Origin: Nostoc sp. NOS(2021)
Lineage (GTDB): Bacteria; Cyanobacteriota; Cyanobacteriia; Cyanobacteriales; Nostocaceae
Direction of reading: 5' to 3'
DNA: 40,722 bases
Assembly: GCF_017115025.1 (NCBI RefSeq)
Contig: NZ_JABXKM010000122.1
Span: 1 to 40,722, forward strand
Both the position numbers and the translations under genes were made by a program. This document shows, one piece after another, positions 15,235 through 23,687 of this stretch. Numbering within the stretch: position 1 is the stretch's first letter; each line of letters begins with the position of its first letter. The notes under the pieces are model-generated. The model was not told where the DNA came from, made no database searches, and saw nothing but the letters and a program-made list of their open reading frames with translations.

Positions 15235-16428
15235 ATGCTGCAAGCAGAACAGATATTACAAGATCGTTATCAAATTCAACGCCAACTCGGTAACAATGGA
15301 ATTCGTCAAACTTGGCAAGCATTGGATTTACAAGCCTCTGATGGCGAAAATTCGACCGTTGTGGTCAAACTTTTGGCCTTTGGCGGTACTGTGCAGTGGG
15401 ATGATTTGAAACTTTTTGAGAGGGAAGCACAAATTCTTAAACAGCTAAATCATCCCCGCATTCCCCGATATATAGATTATTTTTGTATCGACGATCGCAC
15501 ACTCTGGTTTGCCTTAATACAAGAATATATCCCTGGTGAGTCGCTCAAGGAAAAACTTGCTGTTGGCAAAAGGTTTACTGAAAAGCGAGCGAGAAAAATT
15601 GCTGTTGAGATTTTAAATATTCTCACCTATCTACATGAGTTGAATCCAGGGGTGTTACATAGAGATATAAAACCGAGTAATTTAATCTGGGGTGAAGATA
15701 ATCGGATTTATTTAGTTGATTTTGGCGCAGTTCAGGATAAAGCGGCAAGAGAGGGCGTTACTTTTACCGTTGTAGGTACTTATGGTTATGCGCCAATGGA
15801 ACAATTTGGTGGTCGCGCGGTTGCGGCTTCAGACCTCTATGCACTGGGTGCGACTTTGATTCATTTGTTAACTGGGACTTCCCCAGCTGATTTACCACAG
15901 CAGGATTTGCGACTGCAATTTACAGACCGAGTTAATCTCAGTCCCAGTTTTGTTAGTTGGTTACAAAAGTTGATAGAACCTGCTCCAGAACAAAGATTTA
16001 GTAGTGCTAGCCAAGCGCTAAATGCTCTCAAATCTGGTTTGACTGTCAAATCTGCAAACAGGAATCAGCTTTTACCGCTAAAAGAAATAATCAACAATTC
16101 GGGATGCGGGATAAATAATCAGAATGAAACAGTCCCAGAGGAAATTCTCGGTTGGAATTGGGGCGCATTTCTGATGCCTTGGTTGTGGATGTGGCCGAAT
16201 CAAACTTGGTATGGACTATTCTGTTTTATACCCCAAGTTGGTTGTTTAATGGCGATCGCACTTGGTGCTAAAGGCAATGAATGGGCTTGGAAAAGTAGAC
16301 GGTGGCGCAGTATTGAACAATTCAAAGCGCATCAAAGAGGCTGGGCGATCGCTGGGATTCTAATTGGAGCGCCTATTAGTATTATGCTGTGGGTCGGCGC
16401 GATCGCTTTGCTCAAATCTGCACTGTAA
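15235..16428 (+). CDS. Ser/Thr protein kinase with C-terminal membrane segments
   Basis: This 397-residue protein has a Hanks-type kinase domain at residues 12-270: a loose glycine loop LGNNG (19-23), Lys45, Glu63, catalytic HRDIKPSN (Asp144, Asn149), DFG (162-164) and GTYGYAPMEQ in the activation segment. All key residues are present, so it should be active. The glycine loop is weak, as in many cyanobacterial kinases. Residues about 300-397 follow a linker and contain two to three hydrophobic segments (GWNWGAFLMPWLWMW, then a Cys-rich one, then GWAIAGILIGAPISIMLWVG), so it is probably membrane-anchored by its C-terminus. AGGTG precedes the ATG. The substrate is unknown. It is divergent from the toxin-antitoxin unit, sharing a roughly 180-bp promoter region. 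Confidence 0.9.
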   Translation: MLQAEQILQDRYQIQRQLGNNGIRQTWQALDLQASDGENSTVVVKLLAFGGTVQWDDLKLFEREAQILKQLNHPRIPRYIDYFCIDDRTLWFALIQEYIPGESLKEKLAVGKRFTEKRARKIAVEILNILTYLHELNPGVLHRDIKPSNLIWGEDNRIYLVDFGAVQDKAAREGVTFTVVGTYGYAPMEQFGGRAVAASDLYALGATLIHLLTGTSPADLPQQDLRLQFTDRVNLSPSFVSWLQKLIEPAPEQRFSSASQALNALKSGLTVKSANRNQLLPLKEIINNSGCGINNQNETVPEEILGWNWGAFLMPWLWMWPNQTWYGLFCFIPQVGCLMAIALGAKGNEWAWKSRRWRSIEQFKAHQRGWAIAGILIGAPISIMLWVGAIALLKSAL

Positions 16429-16482
16429 GGCAGTCTTTTGGGTAAATATCAACCGAGGGTTTTTTAGGCAGATTAAGTATAA

Positions 16483-16775
16483 GAGGATGTTTGAAAAGAT
16501 TGGGCGAATAGAATTCGCTACTACACAAAGCTTAGTCCACCTCCGTGGACTAGGAAAAAATCAAGAGTTTTTAACCTGCGGAGGCAGGTTTTGTCTGTAT
16601 AGCCAAGCCAGTGCGTTGGGGAGGCAGTGCGTTGGGCGGCTCCGCCGACTTGAAGCAACTGCCGTCGGCTCCGCCGACTTGAAGCAACTGCCGTCGGCTC
16701 CGCCGACTTGAAGCATCTGGCGTGCGACTTCTAGTCGCCAGGGCTAGTAATAAATTAGACTTTTCAAACAAGCTC
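16483..16775. mobile_element. MITE-like element with TGTTTGAAAAG inverted ends
   Basis: The left end GAGGATGTTTGAAAAG (16483-16498) and the right end CTTTTCAAACAAGCTC (16760-16775) are inverted copies with two mismatches. The 293-bp interior has no gene. It holds two hairpins also seen at 30783-30918, a duplicated GTGCGTTGGG, and three 29-bp repeats. Similar TGTTTGAAAAG ends occur singly at 34723 and 40506. I call it a non-autonomous element; no transposase is visible. Confidence 0.7.
16637..16723. repeat. 29-bp tandem repeat, three copies
   Basis: Copies start at 16637, 16666 and 16695. Each has a core GTCGGC-TCC-GCCGAC hairpin (full in copies 2 and 3) followed by TTGAAGCAACTGC. There are no spacers, so it is a tandem repeat and not a CRISPR. 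It lies inside the MITE-like element. Confidence 0.9.
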
Positions 16776-16789
16776 TAAAGGTTTAACAA

Positions 16790-17416
16790 ATGGTTCAAAT
16801 TCTTCAAGGAAAAGATATCACCCTCGCCCAACTTATTGATGAATTTGATCTACAACTTGCAAACGACGAACATTTTTTTTCAGAGTGGCAGGATGATTTA
16901 CCTGAGTTGAGTGACTTAGAAAAGCAATCTCTTAACGAAGTCAAGACAGAATATTTGCATCTATCGAAATATCCTATTTTGGAACCTGTAGTTAAAATGG
17001 TGGTGCTATCTCCACTATTACGTTTAGCAGGTTTCTATCAACCGCCTTTCTACATCGCGTCGGAACAAGAAGTCAGAATTTCTTCTGAAGACGAAGGCAC
17101 AATTATCAGAGGACGTATTGACATCTTGGTGTTGCATCCTCCATTTTGGGTTTTGGTTATTGAGGCAAAACGAGCAGAATATTCTTTAGTGCCAGCAATT
17201 CCACAAGCATTGGCTTATATGTTGGCAGATGCAACTTCAGCTAAACCTGTTTTTGGCTTTATCACCAATGGTAATGAATTTAGATTTATTAAGTTGACGA
17301 AACAGGGTACACCGAGATATGCATTATCTTACACACTGTCACTGAATCGTGGAGATGACCTACATACTGTTGTCAAAGTGTTAAAGCACCTAGCTCATTT
17401 AATTCGTAATTCGTAA
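16790..17416 (+). CDS. stand-alone HsdR N-terminal-like nuclease domain
   Basis: This 208-residue protein has a PD-(D/E)xK nuclease core: GRIDILV with Asp111, VLVIEAKRA with Glu125 and Lys127, and a Q-x3-Y motif (Gln139, Tyr143) in IPQALAYM, as found in type I restriction HsdR and RecB-type nucleases. It has no helicase motor, methylase or specificity subunit next to it. Such short proteins are common in cyanobacteria and are usually annotated as restriction endonuclease subunit R. All catalytic residues are in place, so DNA cleavage is plausible, but without a motor its role is unclear. The ATG follows AAAGG nine bases upstream. It begins 14 bp after the right end of the MITE-like element, which may carry its promoter. 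Confidence 0.8.
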   Translation: MVQILQGKDITLAQLIDEFDLQLANDEHFFSEWQDDLPELSDLEKQSLNEVKTEYLHLSKYPILEPVVKMVVLSPLLRLAGFYQPPFYIASEQEVRISSEDEGTIIRGRIDILVLHPPFWVLVIEAKRAEYSLVPAIPQALAYMLADATSAKPVFGFITNGNEFRFIKLTKQGTPRYALSYTLSLNRGDDLHTVVKVLKHLAHLIRNS

Positions 17417-17424
17417 TCTTGTTG

Positions 17425-17452
17425 GGTGCGTTAGCCAAGGGCATAACGCACC
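17425..17452. repeat. REP-like hairpin after nuclease gene
   Basis: GGTGCGTTA (17425-17433) and TAACGCACC (17444-17452) form a perfect 9-bp stem with a 10-base loop, just after the nuclease stop. There is no T-run. It is the GTTGGGTGCGTT-type hairpin widespread in cyanobacteria and may act as a weak terminator or mRNA stabiliser. Confidence 0.6.
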
Positions 17453-17584
17453 ATCCTAATACTTTCGCTAACAGACCCTATGAAAGTTTCATCACCAAGC
17501 GATTTATTATTAAATTGTTTAGCTGTAGATAATCAATAATGTTTTAAACTTGTAAAAATTTTATCGTCATAAATAATTGATATT

Positions 17585-17950
17585 ATGCAAGCTCATTTTT
17601 CCGATCACTGGATATTAAAACTTCTCATAGTATTAACTACAACAAGTTTTTTGGGAGGAGTATTTGCTGGAATAGCTACTTTAATTATCACAAGGAAAAA
17701 CAATTTTCCTATTGAAATATTTAGACTATTAATTGGGGCTATAGCAGGGTATGAAGCTCTAGTAATTTGGGACATTTTTTATCTTAAAGACAAGAATTTA
17801 AATGAGATACTTGAAGTAATTATTTCTCATAATCAAAATTTTCTTCATTATTTACCTATGGGTATATTGACTATATTTAATGCAATAGGTGCAATAGGTG
17901 CAAGTATAGCTATATTTATGATGAGAAAGGTATTTCGCTGGCGTTCATAA
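17585..17950 (+). CDS. small three-span membrane protein, unknown
   Basis: This 121-residue protein has three hydrophobic segments: about residues 9-36 (LLIVLTTTSFLGGVFAGI), 40-64 (RLLIGAIAGYEALVIWDIFY) and 86-113 (LTIFNAIGAIGASIAIFMM). A charged loop (KDKNLNEILEVIISHNQN) lies between the second and third. I recognise no family. It is very AT-rich, more so than its neighbours, and has no clear Shine-Dalgarno sequence. This could mean recent acquisition. It is flanked by repeats on both sides and has no operon partner. Confidence 0.65.
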   Translation: MQAHFSDHWILKLLIVLTTTSFLGGVFAGIATLIITRKNNFPIEIFRLLIGAIAGYEALVIWDIFYLKDKNLNEILEVIISHNQNFLHYLPMGILTIFNAIGAIGASIAIFMMRKVFRWRS

Positions 17951-18082
17951 ATTACTGAACTAAGTAGGTGGGCGTAAATAAAGTTAACTGGTGAGGGTCG
18001 TCATTTGTCATTCGTCATTGGTAAGGGTTTTAGGCGTGTTTACTTTTAGTAACATAGTTTGGTTTATTCCCACCTACCTACT

Positions 18083-18185
18083 TATAGCAATTCTATTTGA
18101 TTTGTGAAAATCACAAGACTCAGATCCCCGACTTCTTAGAGAAGTCGGGGATCTCGTTGTTCACGAATGATTTAGGATTGCTATA
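18083..18185. mobile_element. 103-bp MITE-like element
   Basis: The first 26 bases (starting TATAGCAATTCTATTTG) and the last 26 form inverted repeats matching at 21 of 26 positions. In the centre is a perfect 14-bp hairpin with a 3-base loop, GATCCCCGACTTCT-TAG-AGAAGTCGGGGATC (18123-18153). The element at 34483-34609 has related ends. Confidence 0.7.
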
Positions 18186-18224
18186 TAATCCAATACGGTT
18201 CGCTTAAGCCCAAAAAATAAAAAT

Positions 18225-18312
18225 GTGTAGTTAAGGAACGAAACCTGACTTTTCAGGGGTTTGTTGGGTAACGCATTGCCTCAACCCAACCTACAAATAT
18301 TCTTAACTACAC
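18225..18312. mobile_element. 88-bp MITE-like element
   Basis: GTGTAGTTAAGGA at the left (18225-18237) and its complement at the right (18300-18312) differ at one base. Inside is GTTGGGTAACGC...CAACCCAAC, a smaller hairpin of the widespread cyanobacterial GTTGGGT type. Confidence 0.6.
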
Positions 18313-18692
18313 AAAACCTGTCCCTCTCCATTCGTGAGAGGTTAAGGTCAGACATCATTTGTCAATAAGCAATAGTACCTAAAATAATGCTGAAAATCGG
18401 GGTCAGAAACACAATTTTTGAGCAGGCGATGCCTACGGTGGGCTACGCCTACGCATAATCTTGATAGCCATTATTTATTCTTGACCCATTATTTCAGTAC
18501 TAGAGTTAACTTAATACCTGCGTTTCTCCTAAATTTTCAGCATAATCTCTAGTTGACAAAATTAAAATTATCTTAACCTCTCACCAATGGTCCCTCTCCA
18601 ACTCGGAGAGGGACAGACTTGAACTTGAGTTCAAGGCAGGGAGAGGTTTGTCTAACTCACCTTAATTTGATACCCTACCAATTCCATTTCTA
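18313..18692. other. intergenic, repeat fragments only
   Basis: It holds a GCGATGCCTACGG...CGCCTACGC motif at about 18425-18458, which recurs in modified form at about 28300-28332, and a CCCTCTCCAACTCGGAGAGGG hairpin with flanks near 18593-18616. I see no gene. Confidence 0.6.
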
Positions 18693-19358
18693 TCAACTAA
18701 CTTGCGATTCAACTACACCCACGGGACAAGAAACATTTGTCCCTCCTAAACCACAATACCCATTAGGATTTTTAGCGAGGTATTGCTGATGGTAAGCTTC
18801 GGCGTAGTAGAATTCAGGTGCATCCAAGATTTCTGTAGTAATCTTGCCATAACCTGCACCATTGAGAGCTTGCTGATAAGCTTCCCGCGATGCTTCTGCT
18901 AGCTGCTTTTGACTTTCGGAATATACATAAATTCCCGAACGGTATTGAGTGCCAGCATCATTGCCTTGGCGCATTCCTTGGGTGGGATTGTGGCTTTCCC
19001 AAAAGACTTTGAGCAGTTCGGCATAACTAATCACTTTGGGATCAAACACAACCAACACCACTTCATTGTGTCCGGTTCGTCCACTACATACTTCTTCATA
19101 AGTGGGATTGGGTGTGAACCCAGCAGCGTAACCGACTGCGGTGGTGTAAATTCCTTTAAGTTGCCAGAATTTGCGTTCTGCACCCCAAAAACAGCCCAAG
19201 CCAAAAATTGCCATCTCTAATCCATCGGGATAAGGAGGTTTTAGGGGATTTTTGTTGACATAATGAGCCGCCGGTACTGACATAGATTGTGCCCTTCCTG
19301 ACAAAGCTTCGTCAGCAGTGGGTATAACTTCCTTTTTCCCAAATCCGAATAGTGCCAT
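18693..19358 (-). CDS. msrA: peptide-methionine (S)-S-oxide reductase MsrA
   Basis: This 221-residue enzyme reduces methionine-S-sulfoxide in oxidised proteins and free methionine sulfoxide. The catalytic motif GCFWGAE places the nucleophile at Cys56; Cys202 and Cys211 in [15 protein letters not shown] serve as likely resolving residues recycled by thioredoxin. [20 protein letters not shown] and the HNPTQG segment are also standard. An N-terminal extension of about 45 residues, longer than in E. coli forms, is common in cyanobacteria and is not a clear targeting sequence. It is monocistronic, with repeats downstream and an LRV-protein gene beyond its promoter. Confidence 0.95.
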   Translation of the reverse strand: MALFGFGKKEVIPTADEALSGRAQSMSVPAAHYVNKNPLKPPYPDGLEMAIFGLGCFWGAERKFWQLKGIYTTAVGYAAGFTPNPTYEEVCSGRTGHNEVVLVVFDPKVISYAELLKVFWESHNPTQGMRQGNDAGTQYRSGIYVYSESQKQLAEASREAYQQALNGAGYGKITTEILDAPEFYYAEAYHQQYLAKNPNGYCGLGGTNVSCPVGVVESQVS

Positions 19359-19486
19359 TGATTTTGACTCTGATATACATCTTTACCTTATTTACTATTT
19401 TAACGCTGTAAAGATTCTGGCATCGCTTGGGGTTTTCTCAGAGTCCTCACTGGATTGTGTTGATATTTACAGAAATAGTGCTGAAA

Positions 19487-20968
19487 TCAAGCTCTTGCCT
19501 TGAGCGCCTGTTTTGCAATAGTACTAACCCTGGTATCAGAATCATTGCTTAACCGCTCCAAAATTGAAATCGGTATATTGACATTTGTGGCAACTTTTGC
19601 GCGAAGATCGTCGCGGGAATGAACTGCGAATTGTTCTAGCAAATGGACAGGGGTATTTGGATGAGCAGCAACAGCTTGTAAAGCATTAGTAAAAACTTGT
19701 ACACCATTAACCTTAATAAAATGCGGCGTTGGGTTGATTTTTAGATAAAGCTTCTCCAGCGCATCTGAGGGTGTATTGGGGTTTTTAGCGAGATTTAGGA
19801 GAAAAATAATGTGTACGCCAGACGGGGCTTGATAGTCTGTAAGTGCAAGCAGCATAGTGGGTGGTGTTCTCAAAGACGATGCGATCGCGTACACTACATC
19901 AAACTCATTCATCTGCAACAGATTTTCTAACACTTTTGGAGTGATTTCAGAACGTCTCAACAATTGAATTGCACTTTTTTTATACCATTCAATCTTGCCT
20001 AGATTAGCTGGCGAGACTCGCTGACGTTGCTTAACCAAGAACTCTGCAAAAAACTCTAAAACGGTAGAGGTTGCATTGGGATGGTTTGCGGCTTTGAAGG
20101 GTACATCTTCATCTGTATCCTGTGCGAGCTTTTCTAAAACCTTTGCAGGAGTTGAAGGATGGGCGGCAACCAATCGCCGGACAGAGGCTCGTCGATCACT
20201 GGCTAACTGCTCTAGCAAGTCGATGGATGTTCCAGGTTTTCCCTCGATAAAATTGATGATGGCGATCGCAGTTTCGGAAACATTTGGATGGTTCTTGACC
20301 ATCTCACGAATTTCATTCCTATTTTCCCCCGCTAGTTTTTCCAATATTGCGCTTGGTACTTGAGGATTTCGACCAATTGCTAGATGCATCGGAGAATCTC
20401 TCCAATCTGCAAACTGATTTAGCAGGGATAACGGTGCTTTGGGGTTCTGAGCGATCGCCTGTTTGACATTGCTGCTTCCACTCTCGGCTAGTTTAAGCAA
20501 CAACGATTCAGAAGTGTTCGGATTTAGATGGATTGCGATAAAGAGGCGATCAAAATCATATCTGTCAGAACTCCTCTGGCGATCCCAGAAACGAGGCGGG
20601 TTTTCTACAAGTTGTTCCAGGATGTGAAGAGGTGTCTTTGGATTTCTAGCCACGGCACAAAGAATTTCCTCATCCTCGATTTTAGATAACTGAGCGATCG
20701 CGCTTTCACTAGTTGTTGTGCTACGTGCTAAAGAGAGTCTAACGAAATGACTCTCAGGATTTTCCAGCACCAAAAGATTGAAAACCGGGTTCGCAGTAAT
20801 TGCGTCTGGAAACTCCTTACCTAATTTGAGCAGCACTTTCGTGGGCGTATTCGGATTTCTAGCCACAGCCTCACGAACTTCTGGCTGAGGATGTAAAGAT
20901 AGTTCTTCAAGCACCACAACCGAGGTATCGTCAGCCGAGGCTAACGCAAAATCGTTGTCATCAAGCAT
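19487..20968 (-). CDS. leucine-rich repeat variant (LRV) protein
   Basis: This 493-residue protein is built of tandem helical repeats of about 24 residues of the type VREAVARNPNTPTKVLLKLG, SVRRLVAAHPSTPAKVLEKL and LRAKVATNVNIPISILERLS. The recurring A-x-NPN(A/T)P core is the mark of LRV repeats, which stack into a superhelix and usually bind proteins. At least a dozen units can be picked out. There is no signal peptide, membrane span or catalytic motif. The original LRV proteins carry an N-terminal iron-sulfur cluster; I see no Cys cluster here. A second, frameshifted member lies upstream (21759-23328) with a DUF202 gene between them on the other strand. Function unknown. Confidence 0.82.
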   Translation of the reverse strand: MLDDNDFALASADDTSVVVLEELSLHPQPEVREAVARNPNTPTKVLLKLGKEFPDAITANPVFNLLVLENPESHFVRLSLARSTTTSESAIAQLSKIEDEEILCAVARNPKTPLHILEQLVENPPRFWDRQRSSDRYDFDRLFIAIHLNPNTSESLLLKLAESGSSNVKQAIAQNPKAPLSLLNQFADWRDSPMHLAIGRNPQVPSAILEKLAGENRNEIREMVKNHPNVSETAIAIINFIEGKPGTSIDLLEQLASDRRASVRRLVAAHPSTPAKVLEKLAQDTDEDVPFKAANHPNATSTVLEFFAEFLVKQRQRVSPANLGKIEWYKKSAIQLLRRSEITPKVLENLLQMNEFDVVYAIASSLRTPPTMLLALTDYQAPSGVHIIFLLNLAKNPNTPSDALEKLYLKINPTPHFIKVNGVQVFTNALQAVAAHPNTPVHLLEQFAVHSRDDLRAKVATNVNIPISILERLSNDSDTRVSTIAKQALKARA

Positions 20969-21099
20969 AGTAAAGAATTAGATTTTAGATATAGAATTAG
21001 TTTTCCCCAAATCTCAGGGTACTTTTACATTAGACTTTTACGAACTTTCATCAATGTTATGAATACTTGTGAAGAGAAACTTAGCATCAAAAAATACTC

Positions 21100-21612
21100 A
21101 TGGATAAAATACCGAAAATTGACCGGCAAAGAGAGCATCAAGCGAACGAACGTACTTTTCTGGCTTGGCTACGCACTTCTATTGCATTGATTGGCTTTGG
21201 TTTTGCGATCGCGCGATTTGGTATATTTCTGCGCCAGTTGAATCTTGCTATTACTCAACAAGAACCTCCCATACATCAATTATCTAACTCGGAAAATTTG
21301 GGTGTTGCTTTGGTAATTTTTGGAATTTCGACTATTGCGTTAGCTGCGTGGCGATACAACGAAGTTTTTTGGCAAATTGAACGAGCAGATTATAGACCAA
21401 ATCGGTTAATGGTTTGGATAATGACCGGAGTAGTAATTATTTTGGGACTTTTCAGTATTCCTTTGCTCTTAAGGCGTGATAAAGTACCTTCTCGTTCTCC
21501 TGTTCCAATTCAACCACAGTCCCGAAATTTGCAAAGATCAACTCCAAAGCTCAATGTTAAGAACGGGGCAATTACTACTCAATACAAACAAATATTTTTG
21601 TTTTTTAAATAG
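21100..21612 (+). CDS. DUF202 (YidH-like) membrane protein
   Basis: This 170-residue protein starts with the DUF202 signature: ERTFLAWLRTSIALIGFGFA (residues 18-37), where the Leu-Ala-Trp-x-Arg-Thr core is conserved. There are three membrane spans: about 24-48, 66-90 and 106-126. The 40-odd residues after the last span (Arg/Ser/Pro/Gln-rich) are an extension absent from typical members of about 120 residues. Function is unknown; relatives are sometimes paired with other small membrane proteins. It sits alone between two minus-strand LRV genes, divergent from the first. A possible role tied to them is only suggested by location. Confidence 0.82.
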   Translation: MDKIPKIDRQREHQANERTFLAWLRTSIALIGFGFAIARFGIFLRQLNLAITQQEPPIHQLSNSENLGVALVIFGISTIALAAWRYNEVFWQIERADYRPNRLMVWIMTGVVIILGLFSIPLLLRRDKVPSRSPVPIQPQSRNLQRSTPKLNVKNGAITTQYKQIFLFFK

Positions 21613-21758
21613 CTCATTAAATAATGGTTAATAAGTCTTATATAAAACTCCTATTTTATTTTTGAAAAAAACTAAACGAGAATACACTATTTTAAGTAAA
21701 GGCTCATTCGTAATAGGTTAACTTCCTTCTGCTATAATGCAACTTCTAAGAGCGAATA

Positions 21759-23328
21759 CTACTTTAAATTATCCCGTGCGGCAGCACGAACAATCCTGTT
21801 GGGGTCTTGCGTTAGTTGTTGGCAAATGTCGCGGTGAGTATTCGGGTTTTGAGCGATCGCATATCTTTCTGGCCAAAACCAAGATTTATAGTATCTTCCC
21901 AGAAATGAACTAGGTATATGAGGATTCATCAGAACCAAAAAGCGAGAAAATGATGAGCGATCGGGAAATTTTAGACATCGATCCAACAAAGGAATCGCCG
22001 CTTCTGGTTCTTGAGTCAGTAAACTTTTAACAGCAGCTAAATTGAGTGGATTAAAGTAAAATCCTCCACGTACTGCGGGTTGAGTAGCTAACTGAATTAG
22101 TAAATCTTTCGGCGCACCAGGGTTTTAAGAAGGTAATACATTCAGCAATTAATTGAGAAACTCTACGGTGGTTTTCCAGATTATCTAAAATCGTTCGAGG
22201 TGTGTCAGCAGAACAAAGAATCTTTAATAAAGTACTTGTATATTCGTGTACTGACTTTTGATTTAAATAAGGTAAAGTGCTTTCATCAATTGCTCCTGCG
22301 TACCACAATCGCAGTTCAATTTCTTCTGCATTAATAATTAAACTAGGTAGTTGGGTTCTATCAATTTTTTCTTCCGCTAGCTCACGCCATCCAGTTTCCA
22401 ATTCTCCAGCATAATTAATATGTAACTTTGCTGCTTCAGCAATAAATTTAAGGCTATTTTTCGCTAGTTTATGGAGTGCTTCTTTGGGTGTTTTCGGATG
22501 ATTTGCAATAATATTGAGAATTCCTGTAAATGTCTCAAGCTGAGATGCTGCTTTTAAAAAGTTTGTGGATATGTCTGGCAATTGAGCCAGTTTGAATATC
22601 AGTCTACGGGGAATAAAAAGAATGAGATTTGGTTTCTTATTTAAAGCCACCTTATCCCAGAAAGTAATGTCATCATTGGGACAATCAAGATGTAACTGAG
22701 CAACTTCTGCAACAATATCCTCACCAGATGTTGATAACTCCAATAGTTTTTTTCTAGAAGTATTCTGATGACTAGCTATAACAATTAAAATTGCTCTCCA
22801 TTGCCAAAACTCTTCACAATAGAACATACTTATAGACCCTATACTCATCCGAAGATACTTAATACCATATTGCTGCTCTAGGGAGAAGTGTCCAAAATAT
22901 TCATCATTGCGAATACGCTTAATATTAGTCTCACAAATGCCAGCAGCAAATTCTAGAAAAGATGTTTGTGCATTAGATGCACAAACAAGCTTAAAGAGTA
23001 ATTTCTTCTCAAAACGGTGAGTAAAGTTGACATTTTGCAGAATTGACAAATCATAAGCCGGATTGCTAAAGAATTCTTCAGGAAACAGATATGCTAGTCC
23101 GATTAACCATTGTGTTGGTGTATTGGGATTGCTTGCGATCGCTCTTTGCATTTCGACATCTTTGTTAGTTCTGGCTTGTATCGCAAGTTCTCCTAATAAA
23201 CTACTATCGGCGAGAGGATTTGCAGCAACTAATCTCCTTAGCTCATCATTAATTGCAGCTAATTCTCGTAATCTTTGTGGTGAAGTGTTATGATTTGTTG
23301 CTTCTTGCTTAAGCGAATCGAGTGACAT
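21759..23328 (-). pseudogene. LRV-repeat protein, frameshifted near 22123
   Basis: The first part (425 codons, stop at 22051) reads as LRV repeats (LRRLVAANPLADSSLLGELA, MQRAIASNPNTPTQWLIGLA). Near 22123-22126, a run of four A on the coding strand, the frame ends in non-repeat sequence. Shifting by one base restores an LRV unit, NPGAPKDLLIQLATQPAVRG, and stays open to a natural end (AIAQNPNTHRDICQQL, then RAAARDNLK) at 21759. The intact gene would encode about 522 residues. It is either a recent frameshift, a sequencing error in the run, or, less likely, slippage. The N-terminal half resembles the neighbouring LRV gene, so they are probable paralogues. The middle (residues 110-230) has degenerate repeats. 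Confidence 0.85.
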
Positions 23329-23398
23329 TAACTTAACAACCTCTTTTACTATTTCAGGAATATCATTTTTAATTTACTCTGATATTTTAGACGTAGAC

Positions 23399-23473
23399 GT
23401 AGGTTGGGTGGAGCGGAGCGCAACCCAACATATATCAGCATGTTGGGTTACGCAAAGCCTCCACCCAACCTAC
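23399..23473. mobile_element. 75-bp MITE-like nested hairpin
   Basis: GTAGGTTGGGTGGA (23399-23412) is perfectly inverted at 23460-23473. An inner hairpin, AACCCAACAT/ATGTTGGGTT, is nested in it. This is the GTAGGTTGGGT-type interspersed repeat common in cyanobacterial genomes. Confidence 0.75.
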
Positions 23474-23569
23474 AATTTTTTTGCAACTAATCTTTTATAG
23501 AAAAGTCTAGTTTAGACAACTTTGCATAAGTTTTAGATAGTGCTTCTCTGTTGAGTGCAATACAGACCT

Positions 23570-23657
23570 AACCCCCAGCCCCTTCCCTACAAGGGAAGGG
23601 GAGCAAGACTTAAAGCCTCTCTCCGCTTCGGGGAGAGGTTTGGAGAGGGGTTTCAAG
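23570..23657. repeat. CCCTTCC/GGAAGGG hairpin repeat
   Basis: This stretch contains CCCCTTCCCTACAAGGGAAGGGG and CTCTCTCCGCTTCGGGGAGAGG hairpins separated by about 13 bases. Related pieces are at about 18593-18650 and 35020-35060. It is 30 bp before the end of the AddB-like gene and may help end its transcription. Confidence 0.6.
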
Positions 23658-23687
23658 AATAAGTTGCACATCGCGTTTGGATAAGTT

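Noticed and set aside
16637..16723. 29-bp repeats as a CRISPR array
   Set aside because: There are no spacers between copies and no cas genes in the window.
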